From: Actinoplanes nipponensis
GTDB taxonomy: Bacteria > Actinomycetota > Actinomycetes > Mycobacteriales > Micromonosporaceae
Assembly: GCF_016862275.1 (NCBI RefSeq)
Contig: NZ_BOMQ01000084.1
Coordinates: 1 to 64,000, forward strand
Length of the DNA stretch: 64,000 bases
Direction of reading: 5' to 3'
Within the stretch, counting starts at the first letter, position 1; each line of letters starts with the position of its first letter. The position numbers and the translations under genes are program-made. Positions 35,025-43,367 of this stretch are shown here, in pieces. The notes beneath the pieces were generated by a model. That model did not search any database. It worked only from the letters and a program-made list of their open reading frames with translations, and had not been told where the DNA came from.

Positions 35025-35065
35025 CCGTCGCCGGCACGAGAAGCGGTTCCTCGTCCCGGCGACGG
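35025..35065. terminator. Bidirectional terminator, convergent gap
   Basis: CCGTCGCCGGCACGAG (35025-35040) pairs with CTCGTCCCGGCGACGG (35050-35065) with one mismatch around a 9-base loop, between the membrane protein and repeat-protein stop codons. Confidence 0.8.
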
Positions 35066-35080
35066 TGATGGGGTACGGGG

Positions 35081-37114
35081 TCAGGCGTCGGGGAAGGTGG
35101 CGATGAAGCCGGCCGGCACGTCGGTGTAGGCCTGGCTGGGCAGGGCCGCGTACTCGGCCGGGGTGAGGTGGTGCTTCCGGCCGGCGGTGATGGAGTAGAT
35201 CGCCGTGCTCACCGGGTCCCGCAGCAGCGTGCCGTCCGTGGGCCGGGCGCCCAGCCGGGCCAGCAGGCCCGCGGGCACGTTCAGGCTGACCGGGCTGCCG
35301 AGGGCGGCGTACTCGGCGACGCCGAGGTGGTACTTCGCGCCGTTGACCACCTGGTAGATCGCCGTCGACACCGGGTCGCGGAGCACCAGCGAGCCGGCCG
35401 GCACGCTGGCGGTCACCGCGGTGACGAAGCCGTGCGGGACGTTGACCGCGGCCGGGCTGCCCAGCGCCGCGTACTCGGCCGGCGACAGGTGGTACTTGGC
35501 CCCGCCCACGATCTGGTAGATCGCCGTGTCGGTGATGTCGCGCAGGAACGAGTTGTCGGCCGGTACGACACCCAGGCGGTCGATGAAGCCGACCGGGACG
35601 TTGACCGCGGCCGGGCTGCCCAGCGCCGCGTACTCGGCCGGCGACAGGTGGTACTTGGCCCCGTTGACGGCCTGGTAGATGGCGCCGGTGGTGGCGTTGC
35701 GCAGGTAGCCGGCCGACGGCAGGGTCCGGGTGATCGACAGGATCAGGCCGTGCGGCACGTTCGTCGACGGCGCGCTGTCCAGGGCGCTGTACTCCGACGG
35801 GGACAGGTGGTACTTGGCCCCGCCGACGATCTGGTAGATGGCGCCGTCGGTGATGTCCCGGATGAAGCTGCCGTCGCGGGGCACGGTCGCGGTCCGGGCG
35901 ATGAAGCCGGCCGGCACGTTGATCGCGGTCGGGCTGCCCATGGCGGCGTACTCGGCCGGGCTCAGGTGGTACCGGGCGCCGCCCACGATCTGGTAGATCG
36001 CGGTCGTGCCGGGGTCGCGCAGGAAGACGGAATCGGCCGGCACCGAGCCGGTCACCGTGTCGATGAAGCCGGCCGGCACGTTGGTCGCCGCGGGGCTGCC
36101 CAGGCCGGCGTACTCGGCCGGCCCGAGGTGGTACTTCGCGCCGGCGACGACCTGGTAGATCGCGGTGCTGGCGGGGTCGCGCAGGAAGGTGTTGTCGGCC
36201 GGGACGGCGCCGAGTCCGGCGACGAGCCGGTTGGGCACGTTGCGGGCCGGCGGCCCGCCCAGCGCCGCGTACTCGGCCGGGCTCAGGTGGTACTTCGCGC
36301 TGCCGGCGATCTCGTAGATCGCGCCGTCGTCGGCGGTCCGCACGAACGTGCCGTTGGCGATCACGCCGGGCATGGCGGCGAAGGTGCCGGCCGCCACCGC
36401 GGTGGCGGGCGGCGAGCCGAGCGCGGCGTACTCGGCCGGGGTCAGGTGGAACGGCGCGCCGCCGACCACCAGGCTGATCGCGCCGTTCGGCTCGCGCAGC
36501 ACCGAGCTGTCCGGGCTGGCCGGCGGCGGCCCGTCGTCCGCGATGTTGTTGTACCGGATCGGCAGGTAGGTGGTGAGCTCGCTCCAGCCGTCCCGGCCGA
36601 TCCGGCCGAAGTTGTCGGGGGCGTACGGGTTCTGCACCGTCTCGCCGGGGTTGTTGAACGAGTACACGAAGGCGCCGTCCTCGTGCCGGCCCTCGTTGAC
36701 CCACTTGACGAACAGCTCGATGTGCCCGTCGCGCAGCACCGCGTCGCCCGCCCGCAGGTCGTGCAGGCTGGGCAGCTGGTGCTTGCCGCTCCAGCTCAGG
36801 AACGTCCTGGTGCTGCGCGAGTCGGGCAGGTGCCAGGCCATCGACACCAGGCCGGAGCAGTCGCGGCGATAGGTCCGGCCCTGCGGGTCGGGCGCCCAGG
36901 GGCCGGTCTGGGTGTAGGTGACGCCGCGGTCCACCCAGTACTGCGACCGCTGCAGCGTCTCCGAGCGGGTGACCGGGCCGCCGACGCTGGACGCGGCGAC
37001 GGCGGCCTGCGCGCCGAAGACGGCCGCCACCGTCCCGCCGGCGGCGCCCACCATCAGGGCGGCGGAGAGTGCGGTGCTGGTCGTGAACGCACGGCGTAGC
37101 CTGCCGATTGACAT
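35081..37114 (-). CDS. Secreted NlpC/P60-like protein with nine ~53-residue repeats
   Basis: 677 residues. Signal peptide at 1-41 (RRAFTTSTALSAALMVGAAGG...AVAA). Residues 45-190 form a cysteine-peptidase-like domain with Cys86 (RRDCSGLVSMAW) and His131 (DGHIELFVKW), as in NlpC/P60 or amidase folds acting on peptidoglycan peptides. From about 205 to the end there are nine tandem repeats with consensus FLRD-x4-AIYQIVGGAKYHLSPAEY-AALGSPAAVNVPAGFI, probably a beta-rich wall- or glycan-binding array (inference). Divergent from an XRE regulator gene with palindromes between. An in-frame extension upstream was not used because MSIGRLRRAF begins a normal signal peptide. Confidence 0.85.
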   Translation of the reverse strand: MSIGRLRRAFTTSTALSAALMVGAAGGTVAAVFGAQAAVAASSVGGPVTRSETLQRSQYWVDRGVTYTQTGPWAPDPQGRTYRRDCSGLVSMAWHLPDSRSTRTFLSWSGKHQLPSLHDLRAGDAVLRDGHIELFVKWVNEGRHEDGAFVYSFNNPGETVQNPYAPDNFGRIGRDGWSELTTYLPIRYNNIADDGPPPASPDSSVLREPNGAISLVVGGAPFHLTPAEYAALGSPPATAVAAGTFAAMPGVIANGTFVRTADDGAIYEIAGSAKYHLSPAEYAALGGPPARNVPNRLVAGLGAVPADNTFLRDPASTAIYQVVAGAKYHLGPAEYAGLGSPAATNVPAGFIDTVTGSVPADSVFLRDPGTTAIYQIVGGARYHLSPAEYAAMGSPTAINVPAGFIARTATVPRDGSFIRDITDGAIYQIVGGAKYHLSPSEYSALDSAPSTNVPHGLILSITRTLPSAGYLRNATTGAIYQAVNGAKYHLSPAEYAALGSPAAVNVPVGFIDRLGVVPADNSFLRDITDTAIYQIVGGAKYHLSPAEYAALGSPAAVNVPHGFVTAVTASVPAGSLVLRDPVSTAIYQVVNGAKYHLGVAEYAALGSPVSLNVPAGLLARLGARPTDGTLLRDPVSTAIYSITAGRKHHLTPAEYAALPSQAYTDVPAGFIATFPDA

Positions 37115-37178
37115 GGTTTCCTCTCATCGGTGCTCGAGGTCTGGCCGGTTCCGGCGAGGCGCCTCGTAAACGCCTGGC

Positions 37179-37296
37179 TCCAAAAATGGAATCCTTGAAA
37201 ACTTACGGCTCCATAGTGGCCAGACGATCGAGGGCTGTCAACGATTGATTCCAACAATCCGCGACGTGTAATCTGCGGTTGACGAAGGTAGGAGGG
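37179..37296. promoter_or_regulatory. Divergent promoter region with palindromes
   Basis: For the XRE gene, TTGATT (37245-37250) and TGTAAT (37267-37272) are 16 bp apart, and AGGAGGG (37290-37296) is the ribosome site. GATTG-N7-CAATC (37243-37259) overlaps the -35, and TCCA-AAAA-TGGA (37179-37190) lies nearer the NlpC-like gene. The TGGAATC/GATTCCA words in the two are inverted copies. These fit operators for the XRE protein. Confidence 0.5.
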
Positions 37297-37305
37297 CCAC
37301 TGACG

Positions 37306-37770
37306 GTGACTGGCGATTCGCACGCGCGCCGCACCTTCGCCGACCGCCTGGACGAGCTGTTCCGGACGGTCGTCACCAGCGAGGGACGCCTGTACAGCAC
37401 GCGGGCCGCGGCCGCCGCGCTCGCGGAGCTGGGGTGTCCGGTGTCCCACACGCATGTCGGCAAGTTGCGCCGCGGCGAGGCGGACCCGCGGCGATCCGAG
37501 ATGCAGGCGTTCGCCACGCTCTTCGGCGTCAGCCTGGCGTACTTCACCCAGGACGACGACGACAGCGAGGTCGACCGCCGGCTCGCCCGCGCCCTGGGCG
37601 ACCCGGCGATCCAGGCGGTGGCGATGCGGATGGGCGAGGCCGAGATGTCCGCCGCCGGCAAGGCCGCGGTCGCCGCCATGGTGGAGCAGGTGGTGCTCCT
37701 GGAGCAGGCGGCGCGACAGCGGAACGCGCCCCCCGGCGGCTCCGGCAACCCGCCCGGGACGGGCGACTGA
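37306..37770 (+). CDS. XRE-type (EspR-like) transcriptional regulator
   Basis: 154 residues. The N-terminal helix-turn-helix region runs RTFADRLDELFRTVV...STRAAAAALAELGCPVSHTHVGKLRRGEADPRRSEMQAFATLFGVSLAYFT, a layout found in actinobacterial regulators paired with ImmA/IrrE peptidases. A C-terminal helix (EMSAAGKAAVAAMVEQVVLLEQA) may dimerise. GTG start with AGGAGGG 9 bases upstream. First gene of a plus-strand triad with an M78 peptidase and a multi-TM protein; by analogy with ImmR/ImmA the peptidase may cleave this regulator (inference). Divergent from the secreted repeat protein it may control. Confidence 0.82.
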   Translation: MTGDSHARRTFADRLDELFRTVVTSEGRLYSTRAAAAALAELGCPVSHTHVGKLRRGEADPRRSEMQAFATLFGVSLAYFTQDDDDSEVDRRLARALGDPAIQAVAMRMGEAEMSAAGKAAVAAMVEQVVLLEQAARQRNAPPGGSGNPPGTGD

Positions 37771-37854
37771 CCGGCGGAACCACGCCAGCCGCACCACTCG
37801 CCCGGCATCCACACAGGACGATGTCGGTTAGGGTGGCGCGGTGAGGCCAGGCAG

Positions 37855-38424
37855 GTGATGCGGGTGCCGAGGTGGACCCCGCGGTCAGCGACCCGTCGCC
37901 GGCCGGACGGCTTCTCCGAGCTGGTCCGGCAGGCCCGGCAGGGTCTGACCGGGCTGGGCCTGCGCGGCCGGTTCACCGAGGACCGGCTGCACGAGAAGAT
38001 GCAGGCGTACCGGGGACGGCCCGTGCACGTGATCGCCCAGCCCCTGCCGCCCGGTGGCCCGCACGGGCTGTGGGTCGCCGGACGCGACGCGGACTACGTC
38101 TTCTTCCCGGCGGCCGCGTCGCCGGTACGGCGGCATGTGATCGTCGGGCACGAGTACGGCCACATGCTGTTCGACGACCCCGCTCCCCCGCTCCCCGCCC
38201 CGGCCGACCCGACGGCCATGGACCCGGCCGAGCTGTCGGCCGCGGCCCGGCAGGCCCGCAGCTCGTACGAGGAACTCCCCGAGCGGCGGGCCGAGATCTT
38301 CGGAACCCTGGTCGCCCAGCGCATCACCGACTGGTCAAGGCCGCCCGCGCGCGGCACGGAGAGCGACGAGGCGGCCCTGCGGCGGCTGACCGGCCTGCTG
38401 GAAAGCACCGACGAGAATGGATGA
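37855..38424 (+). CDS. ImmA/IrrE-family metallopeptidase (M78)
   Basis: 189 residues. Zinc motif HEYGH at 99-103 (RRHVIVGHEYGHMLFDD) and a downstream ERRAEIFGTLVAQR that supplies the third ligand glutamate, as in IrrE/ImmA. The protein has no signal or TM segment, so it acts in the cytoplasm. The start is uncertain between GTG 37855 and ATG 37858. It follows the XRE gene by 84 bp and overlaps the next membrane gene by 8 bases. Family members cleave a cognate HTH repressor; the XRE product is the obvious candidate target. Confidence 0.88.
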   Translation: MMRVPRWTPRSATRRRPDGFSELVRQARQGLTGLGLRGRFTEDRLHEKMQAYRGRPVHVIAQPLPPGGPHGLWVAGRDADYVFFPAAASPVRRHVIVGHEYGHMLFDDPAPPLPAPADPTAMDPAELSAAARQARSSYEELPERRAEIFGTLVAQRITDWSRPPARGTESDEAALRRLTGLLESTDENG

Positions 38425-39652
38425 CGTCCTGCTCGCCGCGGGCGCCGCGACGGCCCTGATCTGCTTCGGCCTGACCGTCGGCCGGTTGTGGGATCTCGCC
38501 CGGCACCGCCACGACGGTCTGCGCCGGCTGCTCTGGTTGACGATCGCCATGGGCACCGTCGCCGTCTCGATGCAGCCGCTGAGCGCACGCGTGGACCAAC
38601 TGCTGGGCCTGCTCGACGTCTGCCGCCTGGCCGGCAACCTGCTGGCCGTGGCCGTCGTCGCCACCGGCCAGGCGTTCCTGCTGCACACCCTCGACCCGGG
38701 CCCGGCGACGCGCCGCCGGGTCCGGGCCCAGTACGTGATCACCGCCGGGTGCTGGGCGACGATGATCGGGTCGTACGCCATGACGCCGGCGCCGTACCGC
38801 ACGGCCGATCCCTTCGTCCGCAGCGGGGAGTACTACGCCTCGCTGCATCCGCCACCGGCCGCCTACCTGGCCGCCTACCTCTGCTTCATGCTCTGGTCGC
38901 TGCCCCGGGTGGGCCGGCTGTGCGCCCGCTACGCCACGGTGGCTCGGCGGCGCCCGGTGCAGATCGCCCTGCGGATGATCGCGGCCGGCTGTTTCCTCCA
39001 CTTCGCCAACGTCGGCCTCAAGGTCGTCAACCTGGCGGTTCGCCATCAGCCGGCGGTCTCCTCGCTGCTCTACCGGCTCACCTTCCTCACCTACGCCGTC
39101 GCCGTGCTGGTGATGGTGGTCGGCGTGATGATCCTTTCCTGGGGGCGCCGGCTGCGACTGGACCAGGTGGCCGAACAGGTGGAGGCGTGGCGGGCCTGCC
39201 GGCGGCTGCAACCGCTGTGGCTGCTGGTGTCCGAAGTGGCCCCGCAGATCACCCTCGGGGACTGGCCGGTCCTGCGGGACCGCCTCGGAACCCTGGCCCG
39301 CGCCCGCATGCGGCTGATCAGAATGACCACGGAGATTCTCGACGGGTACGCGGTGGTGTGCCCGTGGACGAACCCGCGGGTGGCCGCCGAGGCGCGGGCC
39401 GCGTCGATCCGGCTCGGCCTGACCGGGGACCGGCTCGAGGCCGCCGTGGAAGCCCGCGTGGTGGCCGAGGCGGTGGCGGCGGTCCGGTCGGCCGCACCCG
39501 GCGGCGCCACGGTCGCCCTGCCGTCGGCCCGGGCGGCGCACGCCGGCGACGCCGGCACCGAGGTGGCCTGGCTGATCATGGTCGCCGCCCAGCTGCCCCG
39601 CCGGTCCGGCGGCGGTCACCGGGTCGCGCGGCGGGTCTGGCGGACCGCCTGA
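38417..39652 (+). CDS. MAB_1171c-type multi-TM protein
   Basis: 411 residues with about seven TM segments in the first 250 residues (LLAAGAATALICFGLTV; LAVAVVATGQAFLL; AYLAAYLCFMLWSLP; LTFLTYAVAVLVMVVGVMIL) and a cytoplasmic helical C-terminal domain containing WGRRLRLDQVAEQVEAWRACRRLQPLWLLV. This matches actinobacterial proteins named MAB_1171c family putative transporters, which commonly lie beside an XRE regulator and an ImmA/IrrE peptidase, exactly as here. No transport signature is visible; a 7-TM sensor feeding the peptidase/repressor pair is an alternative reading. Start ATG overlaps the peptidase stop region by 8 bases. Confidence 0.82.
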   Translation: MDDVLLAAGAATALICFGLTVGRLWDLARHRHDGLRRLLWLTIAMGTVAVSMQPLSARVDQLLGLLDVCRLAGNLLAVAVVATGQAFLLHTLDPGPATRRRVRAQYVITAGCWATMIGSYAMTPAPYRTADPFVRSGEYYASLHPPPAAYLAAYLCFMLWSLPRVGRLCARYATVARRRPVQIALRMIAAGCFLHFANVGLKVVNLAVRHQPAVSSLLYRLTFLTYAVAVLVMVVGVMILSWGRRLRLDQVAEQVEAWRACRRLQPLWLLVSEVAPQITLGDWPVLRDRLGTLARARMRLIRMTTEILDGYAVVCPWTNPRVAAEARAASIRLGLTGDRLEAAVEARVVAEAVAAVRSAAPGGATVALPSARAAHAGDAGTEVAWLIMVAAQLPRRSGGGHRVARRVWRTA

Positions 39653-39667
39653 CCCGGCGGGCGGTCC
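39642..39667. terminator. Hairpin at the end of the triad
   Basis: GGACCGCC (39642-39649) pairs with GGCGGTCC (39660-39667). The stem includes the last codons of the membrane protein and ends just before the SDR stop codon, so it may terminate in both directions. Confidence 0.65.
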
Positions 39668-39678
39668 GGAACCACGGA

Positions 39679-40485
39679 TCAGGCCGTCTCGGCCACCGCG
39701 CGCCACTGCTCCCAGGTGGCCAGCCGCTCCCGGTAGACCCGCTCGGCGACCGCGTACGGGAACGCGCCCAGGAACAACCGCAGCGGCGGCTCGGGCGCAT
39801 CCACCAGCGCCAGGATGGCCCCGGCCGTGGCGGCGGGATCGTTGGGCGCCCGGCCCGCCGCCCCGGCCCGGCGCGCCTCCCGGATCGGCTCGTACGCGGC
39901 GATCGGCTCGGTGTGCACCGCCGACGCCCCGGACCAGTCGGTGCCGTACGGGCCCGGCTCGACGATCGTGACCTTGAGGCCCAGCGGCGCCACCTCCTGG
40001 GCCAGCGACTCGCTCAGCCCCTCCAGGGCCCACTTCGACGCGTGGTAGAGGCCCAGCGTCGGGAAGGCCGCGACGCCGCCGATGCTGGACACCTGCAGGA
40101 TGTGGCCGGCGCCCCGGGCCCGCATGAGCGGCAGCACCGCCTGGGTCACCCACAGCGCCCCGAACAGGTTGGTCTCGAGCTGCGCGCGGGCCTGCTCCTC
40201 GGTGGCCTCCTCGACCATCCCGAACAGGCCGTAGCCGGCGTTGTTGACCGCGACGTCGAGGCCGCCGAGGTGCCCGGCCGCCCGCTGGACCGCCGCGAAC
40301 ACCGCCCGCCGGTCGGTGACGTCGAGGGCGAGCGGCAGGACGCTGTCGCCGTACGCGTCGATCAGGGGTTGAAGGTCTTCGGGGCGCCGGGCCGTGGCGG
40401 CCACGCGGTCCCCGCGGCCGAGGGCCGCCCGCGCCCAGACGTTGCCAAGACCGCGGGCCGCACCGGTGATGAACCATGTCGTCAT
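39679..40485 (-). CDS. Short-chain dehydrogenase/reductase
   Basis: 268 residues, NAD(P)-dependent Rossmann oxidoreductase of unknown substrate. Cofactor motif TGAARGLG (residues 8-15), NNAGYG, catalytic serine in LQVSSIGG and YHASK (Tyr-x3-Lys). The SDR body and C-terminal tail (ERLATWEQWRAVAETA) match the group annotated as oxidoreductases next to MmyB-type regulators. The ATG at 40485 has GGAGG upstream; the frame stays open further but codes nothing recognisable. Divergent from the HTH/MmyB regulator at 40549, which probably controls it. Confidence 0.92.
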   Translation of the reverse strand: MTTWFITGAARGLGNVWARAALGRGDRVAATARRPEDLQPLIDAYGDSVLPLALDVTDRRAVFAAVQRAAGHLGGLDVAVNNAGYGLFGMVEEATEEQARAQLETNLFGALWVTQAVLPLMRARGAGHILQVSSIGGVAAFPTLGLYHASKWALEGLSESLAQEVAPLGLKVTIVEPGPYGTDWSGASAVHTEPIAAYEPIREARRAGAAGRAPNDPAATAGAILALVDAPEPPLRLFLGAFPYAVAERVYRERLATWEQWRAVAETA

Positions 40486-40513
40486 GGCCTCCACGCTGAC
40501 GCCGGCGCGCGGC

Positions 40514-40542
40514 GGTAGCCAGTACCGCGCCAGGGCTACCCT
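40514..40542. promoter_or_regulatory. Palindrome in SDR/MmyB-regulator divergent promoter
   Basis: GGTAGCC (40514-40520) and GGCTACC (40534-40540) form a perfect 7-bp inverted repeat with 13-bp spacer. TACCCT (40537-40542) is a -10-like box 6 bases before the regulator ATG, so the transcript would be leaderless and its promoter would overlap the palindrome. Confidence 0.55.
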
Positions 40543-40548
40543 GCAGCG

Positions 40549-41352
40549 ATGGCGGACGCCAACCTCCTCGGGGAGTTCCTGAAAGCGCGCCGGGCGCTGC
40601 TGCTGCCGGGAGACGTCGGGCTGGTCCCGTACGGGCGCAGACGCGTCGCCGGGCTGCGGCGCGACGAGCTCGCGCGGCTCGCCGGCGTGAGCACCCACTA
40701 CCTGACGCGGCTGGAACAGGGCCGGGACCGGCGCCCGTCCCCGCAGGTCCTGGACGCGCTGGCCCGGGCGCTGCGGCTGGACGCGGACACCACCGCCCAC
40801 CTGCACGCCCTGGCCCGGCCGGCCGGACCGGCGGCGCGGCGCCCGCTCGACCCGGCCGTCCAGCGGCTGCTCGACGACTGGGCGGGCACCCCCGCCTACG
40901 TCCGGGGACCCCGCCTCGACGTGCTGGCGAGCAACCGGCTGGCGACGGCGCTGTCCCCGATGTACGCCCCCGGGCACAACCTGGCGCACGACATGTTCCA
41001 CGAGCCCGCCGTGCGCAAGCTCTTCCCGGACTGGGCGGACGTCGCGGCCCGGACCGTGGCGGCGTTGCGGGCCGGCGCCGACGCCGGCGACCCGGAGCTG
41101 ATCTCGCTGGTCGGCGACCTGAGCGCCGACCCGGACTTCCGGCGCTGGTGGGCGCGGCACGACGCGCGGCCGTCCCGGGACGAGACCAAACACTTCCACC
41201 ATCCGGTCGTCGGCCCGCTCACCCTGCGCCGCCAGGCCCTGGCCGTGGCGGGCGCCGAGGAACAAGTGATCATCGCGTATCAGGCGGAACCCGGCAGCCT
41301 GTCCGCGGCCGCGCTCGCCCGGCTGGCCGCCCTGGCCGGACATCGCATTTAG
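40549..41352 (+). CDS. HTH regulator with MmyB-like ligand domain
   Basis: 267 residues. XRE-type HTH (1-75) with LGEFLKARRALLLPGDVGL and AGLRRDELARLAGVSTHYLTRLEQG, then an MmyB-like ligand-binding domain (about 95-265) ending HFHHPVVGPLTLRRQALAVAGAEEQVIIAY. Same architecture as the 25775-26602 protein. It is divergent from an SDR gene with a shared palindromic promoter, the usual arrangement for this family, so it probably senses an SDR substrate or product. Leaderless start likely. Confidence 0.9.
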   Translation: MADANLLGEFLKARRALLLPGDVGLVPYGRRRVAGLRRDELARLAGVSTHYLTRLEQGRDRRPSPQVLDALARALRLDADTTAHLHALARPAGPAARRPLDPAVQRLLDDWAGTPAYVRGPRLDVLASNRLATALSPMYAPGHNLAHDMFHEPAVRKLFPDWADVAARTVAALRAGADAGDPELISLVGDLSADPDFRRWWARHDARPSRDETKHFHHPVVGPLTLRRQALAVAGAEEQVIIAYQAEPGSLSAAALARLAALAGHRI

Positions 41353-41361
41353 CGGCCGGGC

Positions 41362-42855
41362 TCACAACGGCAGCACGGCCACCGTGGGGTCGCCGTCGAC
41401 GCAGGTCACCGTCATCCGGATGCGGCTCTTGGCCTTCTTGAAGACGATCTCCGCCGCCGGTGCCGGCCCCTCGTCGACCTTCTGCACCTCGTACCGGTCC
41501 GCCGCGGTCCAGGAGATCAGCTCCGCCTGGCCGGCGGTGTCGCAGCGCGCCTCGACGCTGCCGCCGCGGGAGGTGAACGTCCGCGCGGTGGCGGTCGGCT
41601 CCGCGCTGGTCGGTTCGGCCGTCGGCGTCGGCTCCGGCCCGGGCGCGGAGGCACGCGGGGACTCGGCGGCCGGGGCGGAGGCCGTCCCCACCGCCGATGG
41701 GGCCGCGGACGGCGCCGCCCGGGTCGGTTCGGGGGCCCCGGCCGCCGGCCGGGTCGCCGTCGCCGCAGGGCCGGGGGGAGCCGCACCGGTTCCGACCCGC
41801 CCGGAGACCGACGGCGTCGGCGGCGCCGCGGCCTCCGATTCTCTCCCGGCCCCGCCGGGCAGCAACGTCCACAGCAGGGCCACCGAGGCGACAGCCGCCG
41901 CGACACAGCCGAGAATCAGCCGCCCGCCGGGCCGCCGCGGGACGGCGACACCGGGCGGCGGCTCGGCCCCCGCCCCGGTCCCGGCCGCCTGCCGCAGCAC
42001 GCCGGCCGCCTGCGCGGCACTCGGCCGCTCGGCCGGGTCCTTCCGCAGGCATCGGTTGACCAGGTCGGTGACCGGCGGCGGCACGGACTCCAGCGGGGGC
42101 AGCGGCGCCGGCTCCACGTACACGTGCGCGCTGAGCATCTGGGTCGTGGTGTCCACGGCGAACGGGGACTCGCCGGCCAGGAGCCGGTACATCAGCACGC
42201 CCAGGGCGTACACGTCGGAGGCGGGCTCCACCGGGCCGCCGGTCAGCCGCTCCGGCGCCAGGTAGGCGGGGGTGCCGAACACCTCGTCGTCGGGGTCGGC
42301 CGGACCGGCGGCCGCGGCCAGGCCGAAGTCGACCACCTTCGCGCCGTCCCCGGTGACCATGACGTTGCCCGGCTTGATGTCGCGGTGCACCAGCCCGTCG
42401 GCATGGGCCGCGGCGAGGGCGGCCGCCACCTGGGCGCCGACCCGGAAGATCTCGGCGGGCGGGATCGGCCCGTCCTTCATCCGCTGCTGCAGCGTGACCC
42501 CGTGGACCAGCTCCATGACCACGTACGGCACGCGCCGGCCGTCCTCCTCGGACTCGCCGAAGTCGTAGACCTGGGCGATGGCCGGGTGCGACAGGGTCGC
42601 GGCGGCGCGGGCCTCGTCCCGGATCCGGGCCCGCGACTGCGGGTTCCCGGCGTACCGCCCGGCGAGCACCTTGACCGCGACGGCGCGGCCGAGCACCTCG
42701 TCCCGGCCCCGCCAGACGACCGCCATGCCACCCCGGCCGAGCTCGTCCACCAGCGTGTACCGGCCGCCGAGCATCTGCTGCTGCACCTCCACCCGAGGCA
42801 GTCTGCCGGTAACGAGCCGGTTCCGCACCGTACGCCACCGGGGAATGCGGCTCAT
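41362..42855 (-). CDS. Transmembrane serine/threonine protein kinase (PknB-like)
   Basis: 497 residues from the ATG used. Kinase domain 32-290: glycine loop ELGRGGMAVVW, catalytic Lys62 (VAVKVLAG), HRDIKPGN with Asp159, DFG in VVDFGLA, APE in PAYLAPERL. A TM helix at about 325-345 (LILGCVAAAVASVALLWTLL), then a Pro/Ala/Thr-rich linker and a small extracytoplasmic beta-type domain (ARTFTSRGGSVEARCDT...DGDPTVAVLPL). No PASTA repeats. The start is uncertain: the frame is open to a GTG at 42945 that overlaps the stop of the upstream SnoaL-like gene (GTGA), and an internal ATG before LGGRYTLVDEL has GGAGG 12 bases upstream. Ligand and substrates unknown. Confidence 0.92.
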   Translation of the reverse strand: MSRIPRWRTVRNRLVTGRLPRVEVQQQMLGGRYTLVDELGRGGMAVVWRGRDEVLGRAVAVKVLAGRYAGNPQSRARIRDEARAAATLSHPAIAQVYDFGESEEDGRRVPYVVMELVHGVTLQQRMKDGPIPPAEIFRVGAQVAAALAAAHADGLVHRDIKPGNVMVTGDGAKVVDFGLAAAAGPADPDDEVFGTPAYLAPERLTGGPVEPASDVYALGVLMYRLLAGESPFAVDTTTQMLSAHVYVEPAPLPPLESVPPPVTDLVNRCLRKDPAERPSAAQAAGVLRQAAGTGAGAEPPPGVAVPRRPGGRLILGCVAAAVASVALLWTLLPGGAGRESEAAAPPTPSVSGRVGTGAAPPGPAATATRPAAGAPEPTRAAPSAAPSAVGTASAPAAESPRASAPGPEPTPTAEPTSAEPTATARTFTSRGGSVEARCDTAGQAELISWTAADRYEVQKVDEGPAPAAEIVFKKAKSRIRMTVTCVDGDPTVAVLPL

Positions 42856-42941
42856 CTTCGCGCGTGGCGGCGACAGAGCGCTCAAATCGGAAAGTGAGCG
42901 GCCCGTCACGGGGAGATCTTGCAGATGGGGAGAAAAGGCCG

Positions 42942-43316
42942 TCACTCCGCCGTGGGCGCCGGGTGCTGCATCCACCACTCCGTGAACTGCCGGGCCTGAC
43001 CGAGATTGTCCAGCCGCAGCACCCACATGTTGCTGAACGTGCGGGCCGGTGCGCGGTAGACCGTCGTGGCCTCGATGACCGCCAGATCCTCGGTGACGAT
43101 CAGCGGATGCCACTCGAAGGTGGTGCCGCCCGGCTCGTCCCGCCGGCGCAGCCACTGGGCCACGATCTCGTCCCGGCCGAGCCAGGGCTTGGCGTACGGC
43201 TCCGTGAAGTACGCCGCGTCGTCGGCGAACAGCCCGCCGATGTGCTCGGGATCGTTGGACTCCCAGGCGCGCCGGTAGTTGTGCACCCAGGCGGTGACAG
43301 CGTCGAGGCTGCTCAT
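42942..43316 (-). CDS. SnoaL/NTF2-like protein
   Basis: 124 residues, cone-shaped alpha+beta barrel family. LDAVTAWVHNYRRAWESNDPEHIGGLFADDAAYFTEPYA is the typical start, followed by GRDEIVAQWLRR and beta strands ending WVLRLDNLGQARQFTEWW. Such proteins bind or isomerise small hydrophobic ligands; the ligand is unknown. ATG at 43316 has GGAAGGGGAGA upstream. Immediately upstream of the Ser/Thr kinase and downstream of a VOC gene. Confidence 0.85.
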   Translation of the reverse strand: MSSLDAVTAWVHNYRRAWESNDPEHIGGLFADDAAYFTEPYAKPWLGRDEIVAQWLRRRDEPGGTTFEWHPLIVTEDLAVIEATTVYRAPARTFSNMWVLRLDNLGQARQFTEWWMQHPAPTAE

Positions 43317-43367
43317 CGTCTCCCCTTCCGCGCGGACCGCGCCCGTCAGCGTACCCACGGGGTGTCG

